Assembly: GCA_028023455.1 (NCBI GenBank)
Contig: JAQFVV010000072.1
Coordinates: 1,324,501-1,388,500 of the forward strand
Reading direction: 5' to 3'
From: Epiperipatus broadwayi
Lineage: Eukaryota > Onychophora > Udeonychophora > Euonychophora > Peripatidae
Length of the DNA stretch: 64,000 nucleotides
The notes under the pieces were generated by a model. It saw nothing but the letters and a program-made list of their open reading frames with translations. It was not told where the DNA came from and searched no databases. A program made the translations under genes and the position numbers. How positions within the stretch are numbered: the stretch's first letter is position 1; every line of letters starts with the position of its first letter. This document shows, in pieces, positions 54,806 to 64,000 of the stretch.

Positions 54806-55616
54806 ATTTTCACTAAAATAAATTGTATATATATATACATCTTTTCATAAATTATATCATTTATCCAATAATAAGTTTTATCTGAACCTTTAAATTCATT
54901 TAAAATGTAATACCATATTACTTTGAATATAAGCTGCCTCCAAATTTAAGATGCAGCCTGGTTTTAAGCCTGAAAATTTGGAAAAACATTAGCCCTGAAT
55001 TTAAGCTGCATATATGTACTTAAATAGAAACTAATATAAATACAATAAATGCACTTAATTTATTGCAAATTTTCTCCAAATATATAGTTAATTCACTTTC
55101 TACATCTTTACTCTCAGAACTTGAATTTTCAACTTCACTATTCTATCAGATATATTATATTCAGGCCATTTAAATTGCAGCAAAATTTCTTTGTCAATTT
55201 GATTTCATTTAAAAGTATACTTTTCCATTACAACCTGAATTATTCTTCTACAATAATTTATATCCTACAAATATTTTCTGAAATAAATTTAAAATGTGTA
55301 AAAAAAGATTCTAAAATATTCATTTTCACTTTGAAATTCAAAACAGAAATATCAGAACTGTCAACATTGGCAAAATAACGTTAAAAGATTGTAAAATATT
55401 TGTTTTCACTTCAAAAATCAAAAGGAAGCTATCAGAATTGTGAAACTTTTGACAGGCAGCCTCTTGTGAAGAGAACAACAATCAACCAATCAGAACTTTG
55501 GAAGGCAGGCTCTCATCTCATTCTTAAATTGATTTATTAGTTATAAAACTATTCTAAAAGTTTTGCTAATTGCTGCTTAACAAGAGAAAGCATTTAAAAT
55601 ATCTCTATTTGAATAC

Positions 55617-55679
55617 CACCCCACATCCCCTGACCAATGGTTTCATGCTTTTGACACTCCTCAGAGGGGTGCTAGGATA
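55617..55679 (-). ncRNA. Type I hammerhead ribozyme (family C, best copy)
   Basis: Minus strand: outer stem I TATCCTA (55679-55673) against TGGGGTG (55623-55617), seven pairs with G-U wobbles. Internal loop GCA faces ATG. Inner stem I CCCCT/AGGGG is perfect. Core is CTGAGGA (55664-55658), stem II GTGT-CAAAA-GCAT, GAA, stem III ACCATTGGT, cleavage C (55632). Every invariant core position is present. Confidence 0.72.
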
Positions 55680-55749
55680 GTTTCAGATATTAGATCTAAA
55701 AACACCAACCCAAAGCCAGCATTTATCTAAGAGTATCTAGTATCTGAAG

Positions 55750-55812
55750 ATACCCTAGCGCCCCTCTGAAGAGTTCTAAAAGCATGAAACCATGGTCAGA
55801 GGATGGAGGTTG
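55750..55812 (+). ncRNA. Hammerhead-like motif (family C, stem II mutated)
   Basis: Core CTGAAGA (55766-55772), GAA (55786-55788), palindromic stem III ACCATGGT (55789-55796) and cleavage C55797 are intact. Stem II GTTC/GCAT has a mismatch and inner stem I CCCCT/AGAGG has one. Outer pairing is weak. Confidence 0.55.
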
Positions 55813-56575
55813 GTTTTCAGATAGAGATATTTTAAATGCTTTCTCTTGCTAAGCATTTATCTCAAAGCTTGTTGAGCAATTAGCAAAGCTCTTTGTTTAT
55901 ATCCTGCAAGCTTAAAAAAGAAGTGGAGTCATGTGATGTATGATCTATTTTTTATTTATTTTATTTTTTTTATTGACTATTTATATTCTAAAAGTTATTT
56001 GGCAAAATTTTCTTGCTAAAAAACCACCAAATTAAAATTAAAAGAATCTAAAACATTTGTTTTCATTTTAAAAATAAAAATAACAGAATTGTCAACATCA
56101 GCAAAATAACATTAAAAGATTCTAAAACATTCATTTTTATTTTAAAAATCAAAACCAAAACATTGGAACTGTCAAAATTTTGAAAGGCACTCTCTTCAGG
56201 AGAGAACAACAACCAGCCAATCAGTACCTTGGAAGGCAGGCTCTTATCTCATTATTATATTCATTTTCTAGTTATAAAACTATTCTGAAGGTTATTTAAT
56301 AAACTTTCCACAATAAAATGTTGGTAAAATCAGCAAAATAATGTTAAAAGTAGTAGTTTGAAAAAGAGTTAAAGCTGTTTATGAAATTAACCCAGAAAAC
56401 ATTGATTAAAAAAGATTACAGAGAAAATGATTGTAATACTATATGCATGTATAGTGTAAAGCAAAGATCCGCAGAAATAAGATGTTAAAAATTTTCAGCT
56501 TGAATTTAAGCCACAAGAATCTTTTAGGAGTCCAAAATTTTTAAAAGTGTGGTTTATATTTGAAGTAATATGGTA

Positions 56576-57029
56576 CATATTAATTACAAACTCTTAAATA
56601 ATTTTTATAAATACAATAGTGCCCTGGACTTTTTTCTCTTTTAAACTTTTTTTTTTAATGAATCATATAAAATATGGATTAAAAAGTAAAAAAAAAATAG
56701 TATATCCTATGTTCTCTCTTTTATCAAATTAAGAATAAATGTAGTTGGGTAATACAGATGAAAATCAGTAGAAGAATGGATATCTTTTACAATGACCATA
56801 AAAAACCATTTTTGTCAAGAAAAAAAGAAGCAAAATTTTTTGAATATATCTATTTAAATGAATTTATGATTATAATTTTTGCATTGATCACATGATGAAA
56901 AATTATCCATTAATTAACAATAGTATTCTCAAGCAAATAGGCAAACATTTGAAAACAGTGATGAAGTATATATCACAAGAAATGACTAAACATGATGAAA
57001 TAACACATTCTACAAATAATTTTATAATC
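56576..57029. other. AT-rich non-coding DNA
   Basis: Nothing recognisable. Confidence 0.5.
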
Positions 57030-57404
57030 ATATATCTTATTAAATAATCACCATCTTCTTACACCTTTAAGCAAATAATGTTTATTGCATAATAACAGTT
57101 TCGACTGTTCCTTGCAGTCTTCTTCAGATCTCAATCTATTCCTTTACCATTCCCTTTCCACCAAAAGGGAAAGGAATAGATTGAGATCTGAAGAAGGCCG
57201 CAAGGAACAGTTGAAACTGTTATTATACAATAAACATTATTTGCTTAAAGGTGTATAAAATGGTGGAAAGGAAAAGGTAAAGGAATAGATTGAGATCTGA
57301 GGAAGACTGAGAGGAACAGTTGAAACTGTTATTGTATAATAAACATTATTTGCTTAAAGGTGTAAGAAGATTGTGATTATTTAATAAGATATATAGTTGT
57401 ATAT
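57030..57404. mobile_element. Foldback of PLE-like 3' ends (family D)
   Basis: One inverted unit (about 57030-57165) and two direct units (about 57165-57258 and 57270-57404). Each contains AGGAATAGATTGAGATCTGA, a short stem, GGAACAGT.GAAACTGTTATT and AATAAACATTATTTGCTTAA. The outer edges TATCTTATTAAATAATCAC and GTGATTATTTAATAAGATA mirror each other. CTGAAGA...GAAAC recalls a hammerhead, but no convincing stem I or III was found. Confidence 0.75.
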
Positions 57405-58067
57405 GAATAAGCAAAATTACTGAAGAAGAAAAAGAAAGAAGTATATATAGAATTATATAGAAATAATTTTATACAATATCAATTCAAATGAATATTCAGT
57501 CTCCGCTGTTGTTTATTTATAATGATAAGCACTATTATTAACTTTGCTGCAAAAAATAACTATTTCAAGAACTTAAAAAAGAATTGATCAGAAGAACGGT
57601 TGTCATTTCTGAGTAATCATCTCCTAAAAATCACATATTGAAATTCATTAAAGTATTTATAACTTACAGACTAATGTCATTTCTTTCATCAACTTCAGTG
57701 ATGCATTGATAAAAAATGTTTTACACTTGTCAATATCAACACATTGATTATGAAAGTTAAGTAATATATAATAAATTGTTTTGTAAAAGTTCAAGTATCA
57801 AAATTGGCAGAGTTAGGTCACAATCAATGGGCCTTGATCATATCACGGGGAAAAAATTTGAGTGATTTCAAGCCAATTACTATGTGCAATTTAATTTTTA
57901 AATAAAATATTAGACAAAAAAACCCAATGGTAATTGTTATTGAAATAATTAAGTATCTTTTTTTACTTGATCAAAGTATTATTTGCCGAAACACTTTCTA
58001 GATTACATTGTGACTACCTAAATATGTTATTTTATTTCAACTTCTCCAAAGAATAATGTGAATCCAC
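57405..58067. other. AT-rich non-coding DNA
   Basis: Nothing recognisable. Confidence 0.5.
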
Positions 58068-58080
58068 AGATAGCATTAAA

Positions 58081-58469
58081 GTATAGGGGATTTGAACTGA
58101 GATTTTCAGACACCCTTCAACTATCCACACTATCTCATACAAACGATACACATGACCAAACACATGTAGAAAAGATAAATAATCACCAATATACGTATTT
58201 CGTACTAAACCAGCACTCATCAGTTGGTCCAGATTATCATCTCCCATATATATATATAATCAGTGCTCAGTTTATATTAAGATATCAAATCTTCATACTT
58301 TAATGGACAGGCTTCAATACACTCCAACCTCCAACTTTTCAGCCATCCATGTCATTGAAAATCTGATGATGAAAATTCAAATCCCATGCTGATGAAAATC
58401 TGAGTTCAAATCCCCTATACTTACAATTAAGCTCCCAGTTTGTGAAGAGTGCCTGGTTTTCAAATATTT
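58081..58469. mobile_element. Family-A element with perfect 13-bp target-site duplication
   Basis: AGATAGCATTAAA at 58068-58080 and 58470-58482. The insert begins GTATAGGGGATTTGAACT, and the same 18 bases occur inverted at 58403-58420, giving internal terminal repeats. GTTCAAATCCCC within them looks like a Pol III B-box. It carries one hammerhead (58181-58235 minus) and the body marker GGACAGGCTTCAATAC. About 50 bp (58421-58469) lie beyond the inverted repeat and also occur at 27335-27385. Confidence 0.87.
58181..58235 (-). ncRNA. Type I hammerhead ribozyme (family A)
   Basis: Minus strand: AATC/GATT and CCAA/TTGG stem I, core CTGATGA (58223-58217), stem II GTGCT/AGTAC around GGTTT (closed by G-C, one G-U inside), GAA, stem III ATACGTAT (58198-58191, perfect palindrome), cleavage A. 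All core positions are intact. It is the best-preserved family-A ribozyme. Confidence 0.88.
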
Positions 58470-58779
58470 AGATAGCATTAAACCAATATATATATATATA
58501 TAGGTAAAGTCAATTTAACTTATATATAAATGATATATTATCTAGCTTCATCCATATATAATTTATTGTACTAATATATTAACATTTCGATTAAGTCACA
58601 TACACTATCAACTGGGTCATAAATATTTATAAAACAGTTGTAGAGCTTTTATAATAATTGATGTATAATATGATTGAAAGTTTCCACAAATAGAAAAAAA
58701 TATAGAAAATTTTAAAAATAAAATAAAAGTCAGAAATTATTCAGATTAATGTGTGTGTGTTTTTTTTAAAAAAATTCTT

Positions 58780-58940
58780 CCAAATAGAAGTTCACACGGT
58801 TCATATTTGTTGATACAATTTGGTCTCTTAAAGATTTCTATAGCTTCTCTGATGTAACATTGGTGGAGAGCATCATATCTGGATAGAATCCTGATATTAG
58901 TTAAATAAATAAATATTATGACCCATATCCATTGTATGGA
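58780..58940 (-). pseudogene. PLE endonuclease C-terminal relic
   Basis: Minus strand: SRYDALHQCYIREAIEIFKR followed by PNCINKYEPCEL, matching the conserved I-R-E-A-I-E-I-x-K-x-P segment at the C-terminus of PLE proteins. The catalytic GIY-YIG part is not recognisable upstream. Confidence 0.6.
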
Positions 58941-60257
58941 AAAAGAGTATTGAGATGATAAGGGTTGCTAAACTGCATTAGCATGTTTATATCTTCTAGT
59001 ATTGATGTGATATTCACAAGGGGTCTATACCCTGATAGCATAATGTTAACAATGAAAAAAATAGCCATTGTTTATATTATTCTTAAGCTGAATTAACAAT
59101 AATAATATATATATATCGGAAATTATAGTATAATAACAATAACTCTTTTCCTGTATAAATTTGAGGAATAACAATAAATAAAATGACTCTACACGTTTCG
59201 TCATTACAATTATCAGTAAAACTTTTAAACACAATTTCATTAAGTGTATTTAAGCTATTAGTAGCTTAATAATAATACTTTTAGGCGTATAATTGAAAAG
59301 CCATAACTGCTATCAGCACTGTTATCTGTACTATGGCTGCGCTCGTAAAGAAATCTTTTATAGCTTATCTGCATAACTAAAGTACTCTTCAATACCCTTT
59401 TCTAGAGTAAGTCATTTCTGGCAAAAAACTGCCTCCACTGCTGGCACTAATTACACAAAATAAAATAGTATGTTAGTTACAATGTTTATAATAACCTGTG
59501 TCGGTCAGTGCCGGCTTTGATAGAATGTTACTAATTTTTTGATAAATATTATATGCTGTTATTATATTATAGCATTTTAAAATATATCCAATATTGTCCA
59601 TAGTTCCTTTATATAAAAAAATACAAACTCTAATACTTGTTTCTTCTTTTGGTTTTTTATTATGATTATTTTGGGCTTGAATGAAGGCTTGGCATATAGT
59701 TCTATTATAATAATCATTAGCTAATAAAACATTACTTACATGATTTACTTCCTCCCAGATATGATTTATCTGAAAAGTTAACTACTCTAGTAAGTTATAC
59801 AATTTATCTTTATCATGTGTTCAGTTAATAGAAGTGTCATCTGTATATCTAAATCAAACAAGAAGTTTTAAAAATCCTGAAACTAAAACAAATTTCTATA
59901 TATTCCATAAATAAATAATATAAAAACTGTTAGATAATGAAAATTATTCTACACGAATAAAGCATGATAAACAGAAAACAAAAACATTAATTATAAACAA
60001 GAATTAGCCAAGTGCACACTAATTATAAACAACAATTAAACAAGCACTTTCGGTACTGTATACCAGAATCATGACGACATACTGGAACTGACAGTATGTT
60101 GCCATGATTCTGGTATACGTACCGAAAGTGCTTGGCTAATTCTTGTTTATAATTAATGTTTTTGTACTCCGTTTATCATGCTTTATTCATGTAAAATAAC
60201 ATACTCCATAAAGAAATTAGCTAGTACTCTTGAGATAGGTGAGCCCATTGAAGTACT
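58941..60257 (-). pseudogene. Penelope-like element RT relic, split by an insertion
   Basis: Minus strand from 60257: STSMGSPISRVLANFFMEY (motif B), interrupted at 60201-60212 and resumed at 59911 as FMEYIEICF. RYTDD (motif C) is encoded at 59850-59836. The linker VNHVSNVLLANDYYNRTICQ is followed by RVCIFLYKGTMDNIGYILK (about 59760-59580). The reading is lost near 59510. At about 59240-59160 GATAATTGTAATGACGAAAC marks a PLE-type 3' end. Subfamily differs from the copy at 51-53 kb. Confidence 0.75.
59912..60200. mobile_element. 289-bp foldback inserted in PLE motif B
   Basis: Arms from about 59950 (GAATAAAGCATGATAAAC) to 60198 mirror each other around 60085 (ACTGGAACTGACAGT). Flanks ATATTCCATAAA (59900-59911) and ATACTCCATAAA (60201-60212) form a 12-bp duplication of the host RT sequence with one mismatch. 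Near the arm centres GGTATAC..GTACC is followed by GAAAGTGCTTGG, the PLE-type 3' signature, so the insert derives from another PLE 3' end. Confidence 0.85.
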
Positions 60258-60822
60258 AAAAACTTGTTTATAATGTTGTCCATTGTACATAAAATAAGTG
60301 TTTAAAAGATAACATTAAAATCTTAATTTTATTATATAAATATACAATATATACATATGCTTATAATATGCTTAAACCCAAAAATCATTTTATAAATTAA
60401 GTCATCAACAAAAATAATTTATTACAATATTTTACAACAATCAAGTATATATGTATTTAACACATTTCCATACAATTTTTTATAGTACTTATAATAAATA
60501 GATTTTCAAATAATATTTTTAATATAAATCAATAGATTCTTTTCAAATCTGAAATCTTATTTGGAATTTTAACTCTTAATATTAAAAATAGATAATTTTA
60601 CTGAAAATCCAAACAAAAACTGTCATACCCATGACTAACCTTCTAATGTTTTACTTTTCATTCTTTGAATCAAACAAAGATTTATAAATAATAAATTTAA
60701 CAACTTTGAAAAATTTTAAATACTTCAACATAAAAATACTATACTTCTACCTAATCTCCATAATTAACATTAATCTCAATTTTTTAACATATGTAATTGC
60801 TATAGAATACTGCAATGCAATG
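60258..60822. other. AT-rich non-coding DNA
   Basis: Nothing recognisable. Confidence 0.55.
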
Positions 60823-60836
60823 TAATTACTATTATA

Positions 60837-61313
60837 CCTTTAAACATCAAATGATCACCATCTCTATACAGTAGTGCCACTCTAAGCAAGACAGAGTAAA
60901 CAATAGATGCCAGAAGTCTTGTGCATAAAATCCCCATCTAGTGCCTACTCATCCAATATCCTCAAACTAGTTTCTCGCTTGAGGCTTTTGTCAGTGAAGA
61001 GCCTTGGATATGAGATCACTGAAACTAGATCTTAGGGTCTAATATTGGTGTTTTCAATTTTATTCTTATAGTTTTGTAGTTATGTAGAGATAAAAGGTGG
61101 CTGCTGGAGGGTTGCATTAGATCCTAAGATCTAGGTATAGTGCTCTCAGATCCAAGACTCCTCACTGACGAAAACCACAAGCCAGAAACTAGTTTGGGGA
61201 TATTAGATGAGTAGACACTAGATGGGGATTTTATGCACAAGCCTTCTGGAATCCATTGATTACTCTGTCTTGCTTTGAGTGGCACTACTGTATGGAGAGA
61301 GTTTTACATATTT
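60837..61313. mobile_element. Family-B foldback with 14-bp target-site duplication
   Basis: TAATTACTATTATA at 60823-60836 and 61314-61327, identical. Left end ATGATCACCATCTCTATACAG (GGCAAAACT lost), right end GGAGAGAGTTTTACATATT. Two hammerhead segments: minus 60951-61009 (CTGACAA core, G8 lost) and plus 61150-61208 (CTGACGA core intact, GAA intact, stem III ACTAGT, cleavage T, stem II weakened to AAC/GCC). Confidence 0.85.
61150..61208 (+). ncRNA. Hammerhead motif (family B, weak stem II)
   Basis: ATCCAA against TTAGAT and CCTCA against TGGGG form stem I. CTGACGA, GAA, ACTAGT and T at the cleavage position (allowed) are all present. Stem II retains about one pair, so activity is doubtful. 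Confidence 0.5.
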
Positions 61314-61839
61314 TAATTACTATTATATATATATGCACTCACTATTTGCAAGTAATAGGCATGATAAAAACTGATAGTGATAAAGTAGAAATCATTCCCA
61401 TCAATTACTATCTAAATTAAAAAATTAGCATCTATTTTTTTTACTATTTTCTATATTTTAAAAACATTTTATTACAGTTTTTTTTAACCATGGATAGTGA
61501 ATCAGTGAACACTGCAACAACTTTATATTAAAGTTAATTGACATACATTCATATTATATATAAAGACGAGACTTCATTGAAAATATCCATATTATAGAAG
61601 TTTATGTTTAATAAAATATAACAAAATCTCCAATTATAAAGATTTCAAACTACTAATAATATTACTTTTTAGGATTTGGCTGTAGTACAGAAAATCTGAT
61701 GCATTTGCTGAATGACTATTAGTTATTTCATTTACAAGCTATTCAAAAAATAGTAAACAAAAAACCCATTAAAATTCATATATTAATTAGAGAGATTTAA
61801 TAATCAGATAATTTACAAGCACAGTTTTCATTATCAATT

Positions 61840-62516
61840 CTTAATCAGAAGGTAATCAGCCTTTGGCATATGCTGTTTAATCATGTTACTAACTCACTGA
61901 TGTTATAGTGAGTATTCAAGACATTCTCAAATCCAAACACAAGATAGGCTTTCAAAAGATAAGAGCAGCCATCTTATCTTTGTACCTAAATGCAATTATA
62001 TAGGCCATCTAAAGCATCTCAGAATGATAAAGATTTAATCTTTGTAACTTTAGGTCTATTACATTAATAATTTACAGTTAAACCCAGCAAAATTTTTAAA
62101 TTTATGACTGGTAAATATTAGATGATGTTAGAATCAATTTAATAACAGCATAATTTACAACTGATTAAAAGTTACTAATGAAAACTGTGCTGGTAAATTA
62201 TGTTGTTATTAAATTAATTCTAATATCATTTAATATTTACCAGTTGCAAATTTAAATATTTTGCTGGGTTTACTATAAATTAATAATGTAATGGGTGTAA
62301 AGTTACAAAAATTAAATCTACTCTCATTCTGAATTGCTTTAGATTGGCCTATATAATTACATTTAAATACAAAGATGGCCATTCTCATGTTTTTAAAATC
62401 TCTATATTGAATTTGTATTTAAGAGTGTTCTGCATACTCATAATAACATTTGTGCCTTAATAACATGATTAAACAATGCATGTCAATGGCTGATTACCTT
62501 CTGATTAAGAATTAAG
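61840..62516. repeat. Long inverted repeat (~320-bp arms)
   Basis: The left arm starts TTCTTAATCAGAAGGTAATC and the right arm ends GATTACCTTCTGATTAAGAA. Internal landmarks such as CAATTATATAGGCCATCTAA / TTAGATTGGCCTATATAATT and AACCCAGCAAAAT / ATTTTGCTGGGTT mirror each other around about 62175. The central loop (ACTGATTAAAAGTTACTAAT plus GAAAACTGTGCTG) matches, inverted, the sequence just left of the left arm. Non-coding. Confidence 0.85.
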
Positions 62517-64000
62517 ATGTAAAGGTTATGCTTATATTGCATTTTTTAGTATAAGAAGATGCTTTTTCCTTATCTGCTATGCCCATTGTAAGTCTTTCTT
62601 AATATTAATTTATCTGCCGTATTTTTTCCATTACTACAAATAACAAGTGTATTTTTTTTTTCAAACAATAAAGTCATAAATATCTATACATTAATATAAA
62701 TAACATATTAACTTATTACGGATAAAATTATTAAATTTCATATAATGAATTTTTAATATTTATCAAGTTGTAAACTTCCAATGAACATATTATGAAAATA
62801 ATATTGTCAGCACTACATATTTCAGTAACCATTGTTTATTTACAAGGTAGCTAACATAACAGATTTTATATCAAAACTATATTTTTACATACAACTTTAA
62901 ACTGATTTAAATATATATCTTTTCAACTTTTTTTTAAATGTATGCATGGTACTAAATAAATAAGATAATAAACTTTTAATGACAGCAGTAAAAGAAAACT
63001 AAACCATATCCTCATTAAATGATAAAATGAAAATTATTAATTTAATAGTAATGACAAAAAATCATATTCCAATGGCACCAATTTTTTTTTATTTCTTCAG
63101 TAGTTTAGTTTTTTTATGGTCCCTAGCTATTAATTAGAATACCATTACTCTTTAGTATATTTTCACAAATTTCAAATTATTTCTTAAAAATATGAGTTTA
63201 TAAACAAAAATTAGTCTTAATATGTCAATTTTAATAAATACATAAAAAAAGTTCAATACATAATCAAAACAATAACTTTTTTCTTATTACATGGTCACCA
63301 CATTGTTGATAAACATATTAAATTAATGAAATTAGATTTGTTTTAACTCACATTCTAAAACCCAAATGAATTTTTGTTCAGATTATATAAAGCTGATAAA
63401 ATTCTATTTAAAATTCTACTTATAATTAATTATTTAATAAATGACAAAAATAAATCTAATTACTTTAGTCAATATAAATGCATTTGCTTGTCTATAAATT
63501 ACAAATTAAAGTTGCATATTATTGGTTTCTCATATCTTTTCTTCTAAAAGAAATATTTTTAAATAAAATCTGAATCTAATCACACATTCTTCTAAAAATA
63601 AATATTACATAAATATTTTGGGAAACTAATAATAAATATGTAAAAAACTACAGAAAATATATATTTTCATTTTCAAAATCTAAACAAAAGCCTGAGCATT
63701 CTGAAAAGCTCTTGTAAATGCTCACAGGTAAAGAGAACAAGAAACTACTGATCAACTGCACTGTCAGCTCATAGATTTCTCTGTACAATATTGATATCTT
63801 ATGATATATTTTTAAAATTCAAACATATTAATTTAGTTCTGTTTTCTTCAAGAATAAACATAAAACTGGGAAACAAATGCTAAAGATAACCACAAAAGAA
63901 TGAATTAAAGCTGAAATAAATACAGTGTTATCAGTGGCACTAAAATCTTGCATTCAGAACTCAAAAAGCATTGAAACAAATCAGTTACAATAAATTATAT
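62517..64000. other. AT-rich non-coding DNA
   Basis: No gene, repeat family or ribozyme found. Confidence 0.6.

Larger units (their letters stand above)
55563..55983. mobile_element. Family-C foldback with perfect 13-bp target-site duplication
   Basis: TATTCTAAAAGTT flanks both sides (55550-55562 and 55984-55996). Two long arms mirror each other around about 55735: GAGAAAGCATTTAAAATATC on the left, GATATTTTAAATGCTTTCTC on the right. Each arm has one hammerhead motif (minus 55617-55679, plus 55750-55812). The tail AAGTGGAGTCATGTGATGTA resembles the GATCACATGAC end of the copy at 30145. Confidence 0.87.
54911..56575. mobile_element. Terminal-inverted-repeat element with nested insertion
   Basis: The left end TACCATATTACTTTGAATAT and the right end (reverse complement TACCATATTACTTCAAATAT) match at 18 of 20, and both continue into a similar AAG/AAC-rich subterminal block. 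Inside, a block of about 250 bp appears twice in direct orientation (about 55300-55560 and 56040-56285; shared ACAACAA..CCAATCAG.AC and GGAAGGCAGGCTCT). The two copies are separated by the family-C foldback at 55563-55983. No transposase is visible. TA may be the target duplication, which is not decisive. Confidence 0.65.

Noticed and set aside
57030-57404. Hammerhead ribozymes in the family-D foldback
   Set aside because: CTGAAGA and GAAAC with a good stem between are present, but an extra A follows the core, the stretch after GAA is not self-complementary and no stem I pairing was found.

Overview
This is a eukaryotic, roughly three-quarters A+T, non-coding window. It has no rRNA, no functional tRNA, no bacterial-style operons, and no open reading frame that reads as an intact host gene. 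The only protein-coding sequence I can recognise belongs to decayed retroelements: Penelope-like elements (PLEs, with reverse transcriptase and GIY-YIG endonuclease) and an RTE-like LINE. PLEs, tRNA-derived SINEs, long (TA)n tracts and the low GC point to an invertebrate animal with an AT-rich genome. The phylum cannot be fixed from this sequence.

The dominant structure is nested repeats, most of them inverted (foldback). By region: 0-4.6 kb is mostly unique AT-rich DNA with one weak exon candidate at 586-749. 4.6-8.5 kb holds two family-B foldbacks around a LINE relic. 8.9-13 kb is a decayed host repeat carrying a hammerhead composite (9411-10153), a 349-bp-unit inverted satellite (10459-11912) and a family-B foldback (12398-12715). 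14.46-14.73 kb is a LINE 3' end. 16.3-16.96 kb is a PLE endonuclease relic. 17-24 kb is AT-rich and ends in a pyrimidine tract. 25.5 kb is a long (TA)n. 27.2-27.7 kb holds a SINE and a hammerhead composite. 29.12-30.1 kb is a TA-flanked inverted-repeat transposon. 30.1-30.7 kb holds a family-C fragment and a SINE. 34.7-35.8 kb holds decayed family-A copies. 41 kb has two SINE copies. 44.8-50 kb has family-B copies and dispersed repeats. 50.57 kb is the best hammerhead. 51.1-53.6 kb is an inverted pair of PLE copies. 54.9-56.6 kb is a TIR element containing a family-C foldback. 57-61.3 kb packs foldbacks, another PLE and a family-B copy. 61.8-62.5 kb is a further long hairpin.

The main finding is that three unrelated foldback families (A, B, C) each encode a type I hammerhead ribozyme motif. 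All three have a conserved CUGANGA...GAA core, a short stem II, a stem I with an internal loop, and a very short self-complementary stem III (ATACGTAT or ATGCAT in A, ACTAGT in B, ACCATGGT in C). Self-complementary stem III is the geometry of hammerheads that cleave as dimers. Several copies sit between perfect or near-perfect 10-17 bp target-site duplications, the mark of target-primed insertion, and PLEs are known to carry and mobilise hammerheads. I therefore read the window as a graveyard of PLE-driven, retrozyme-like, inverted-dimer elements. The motifs, pairings and duplications are seen in the sequence. The link to PLE machinery and any catalytic activity are inference.
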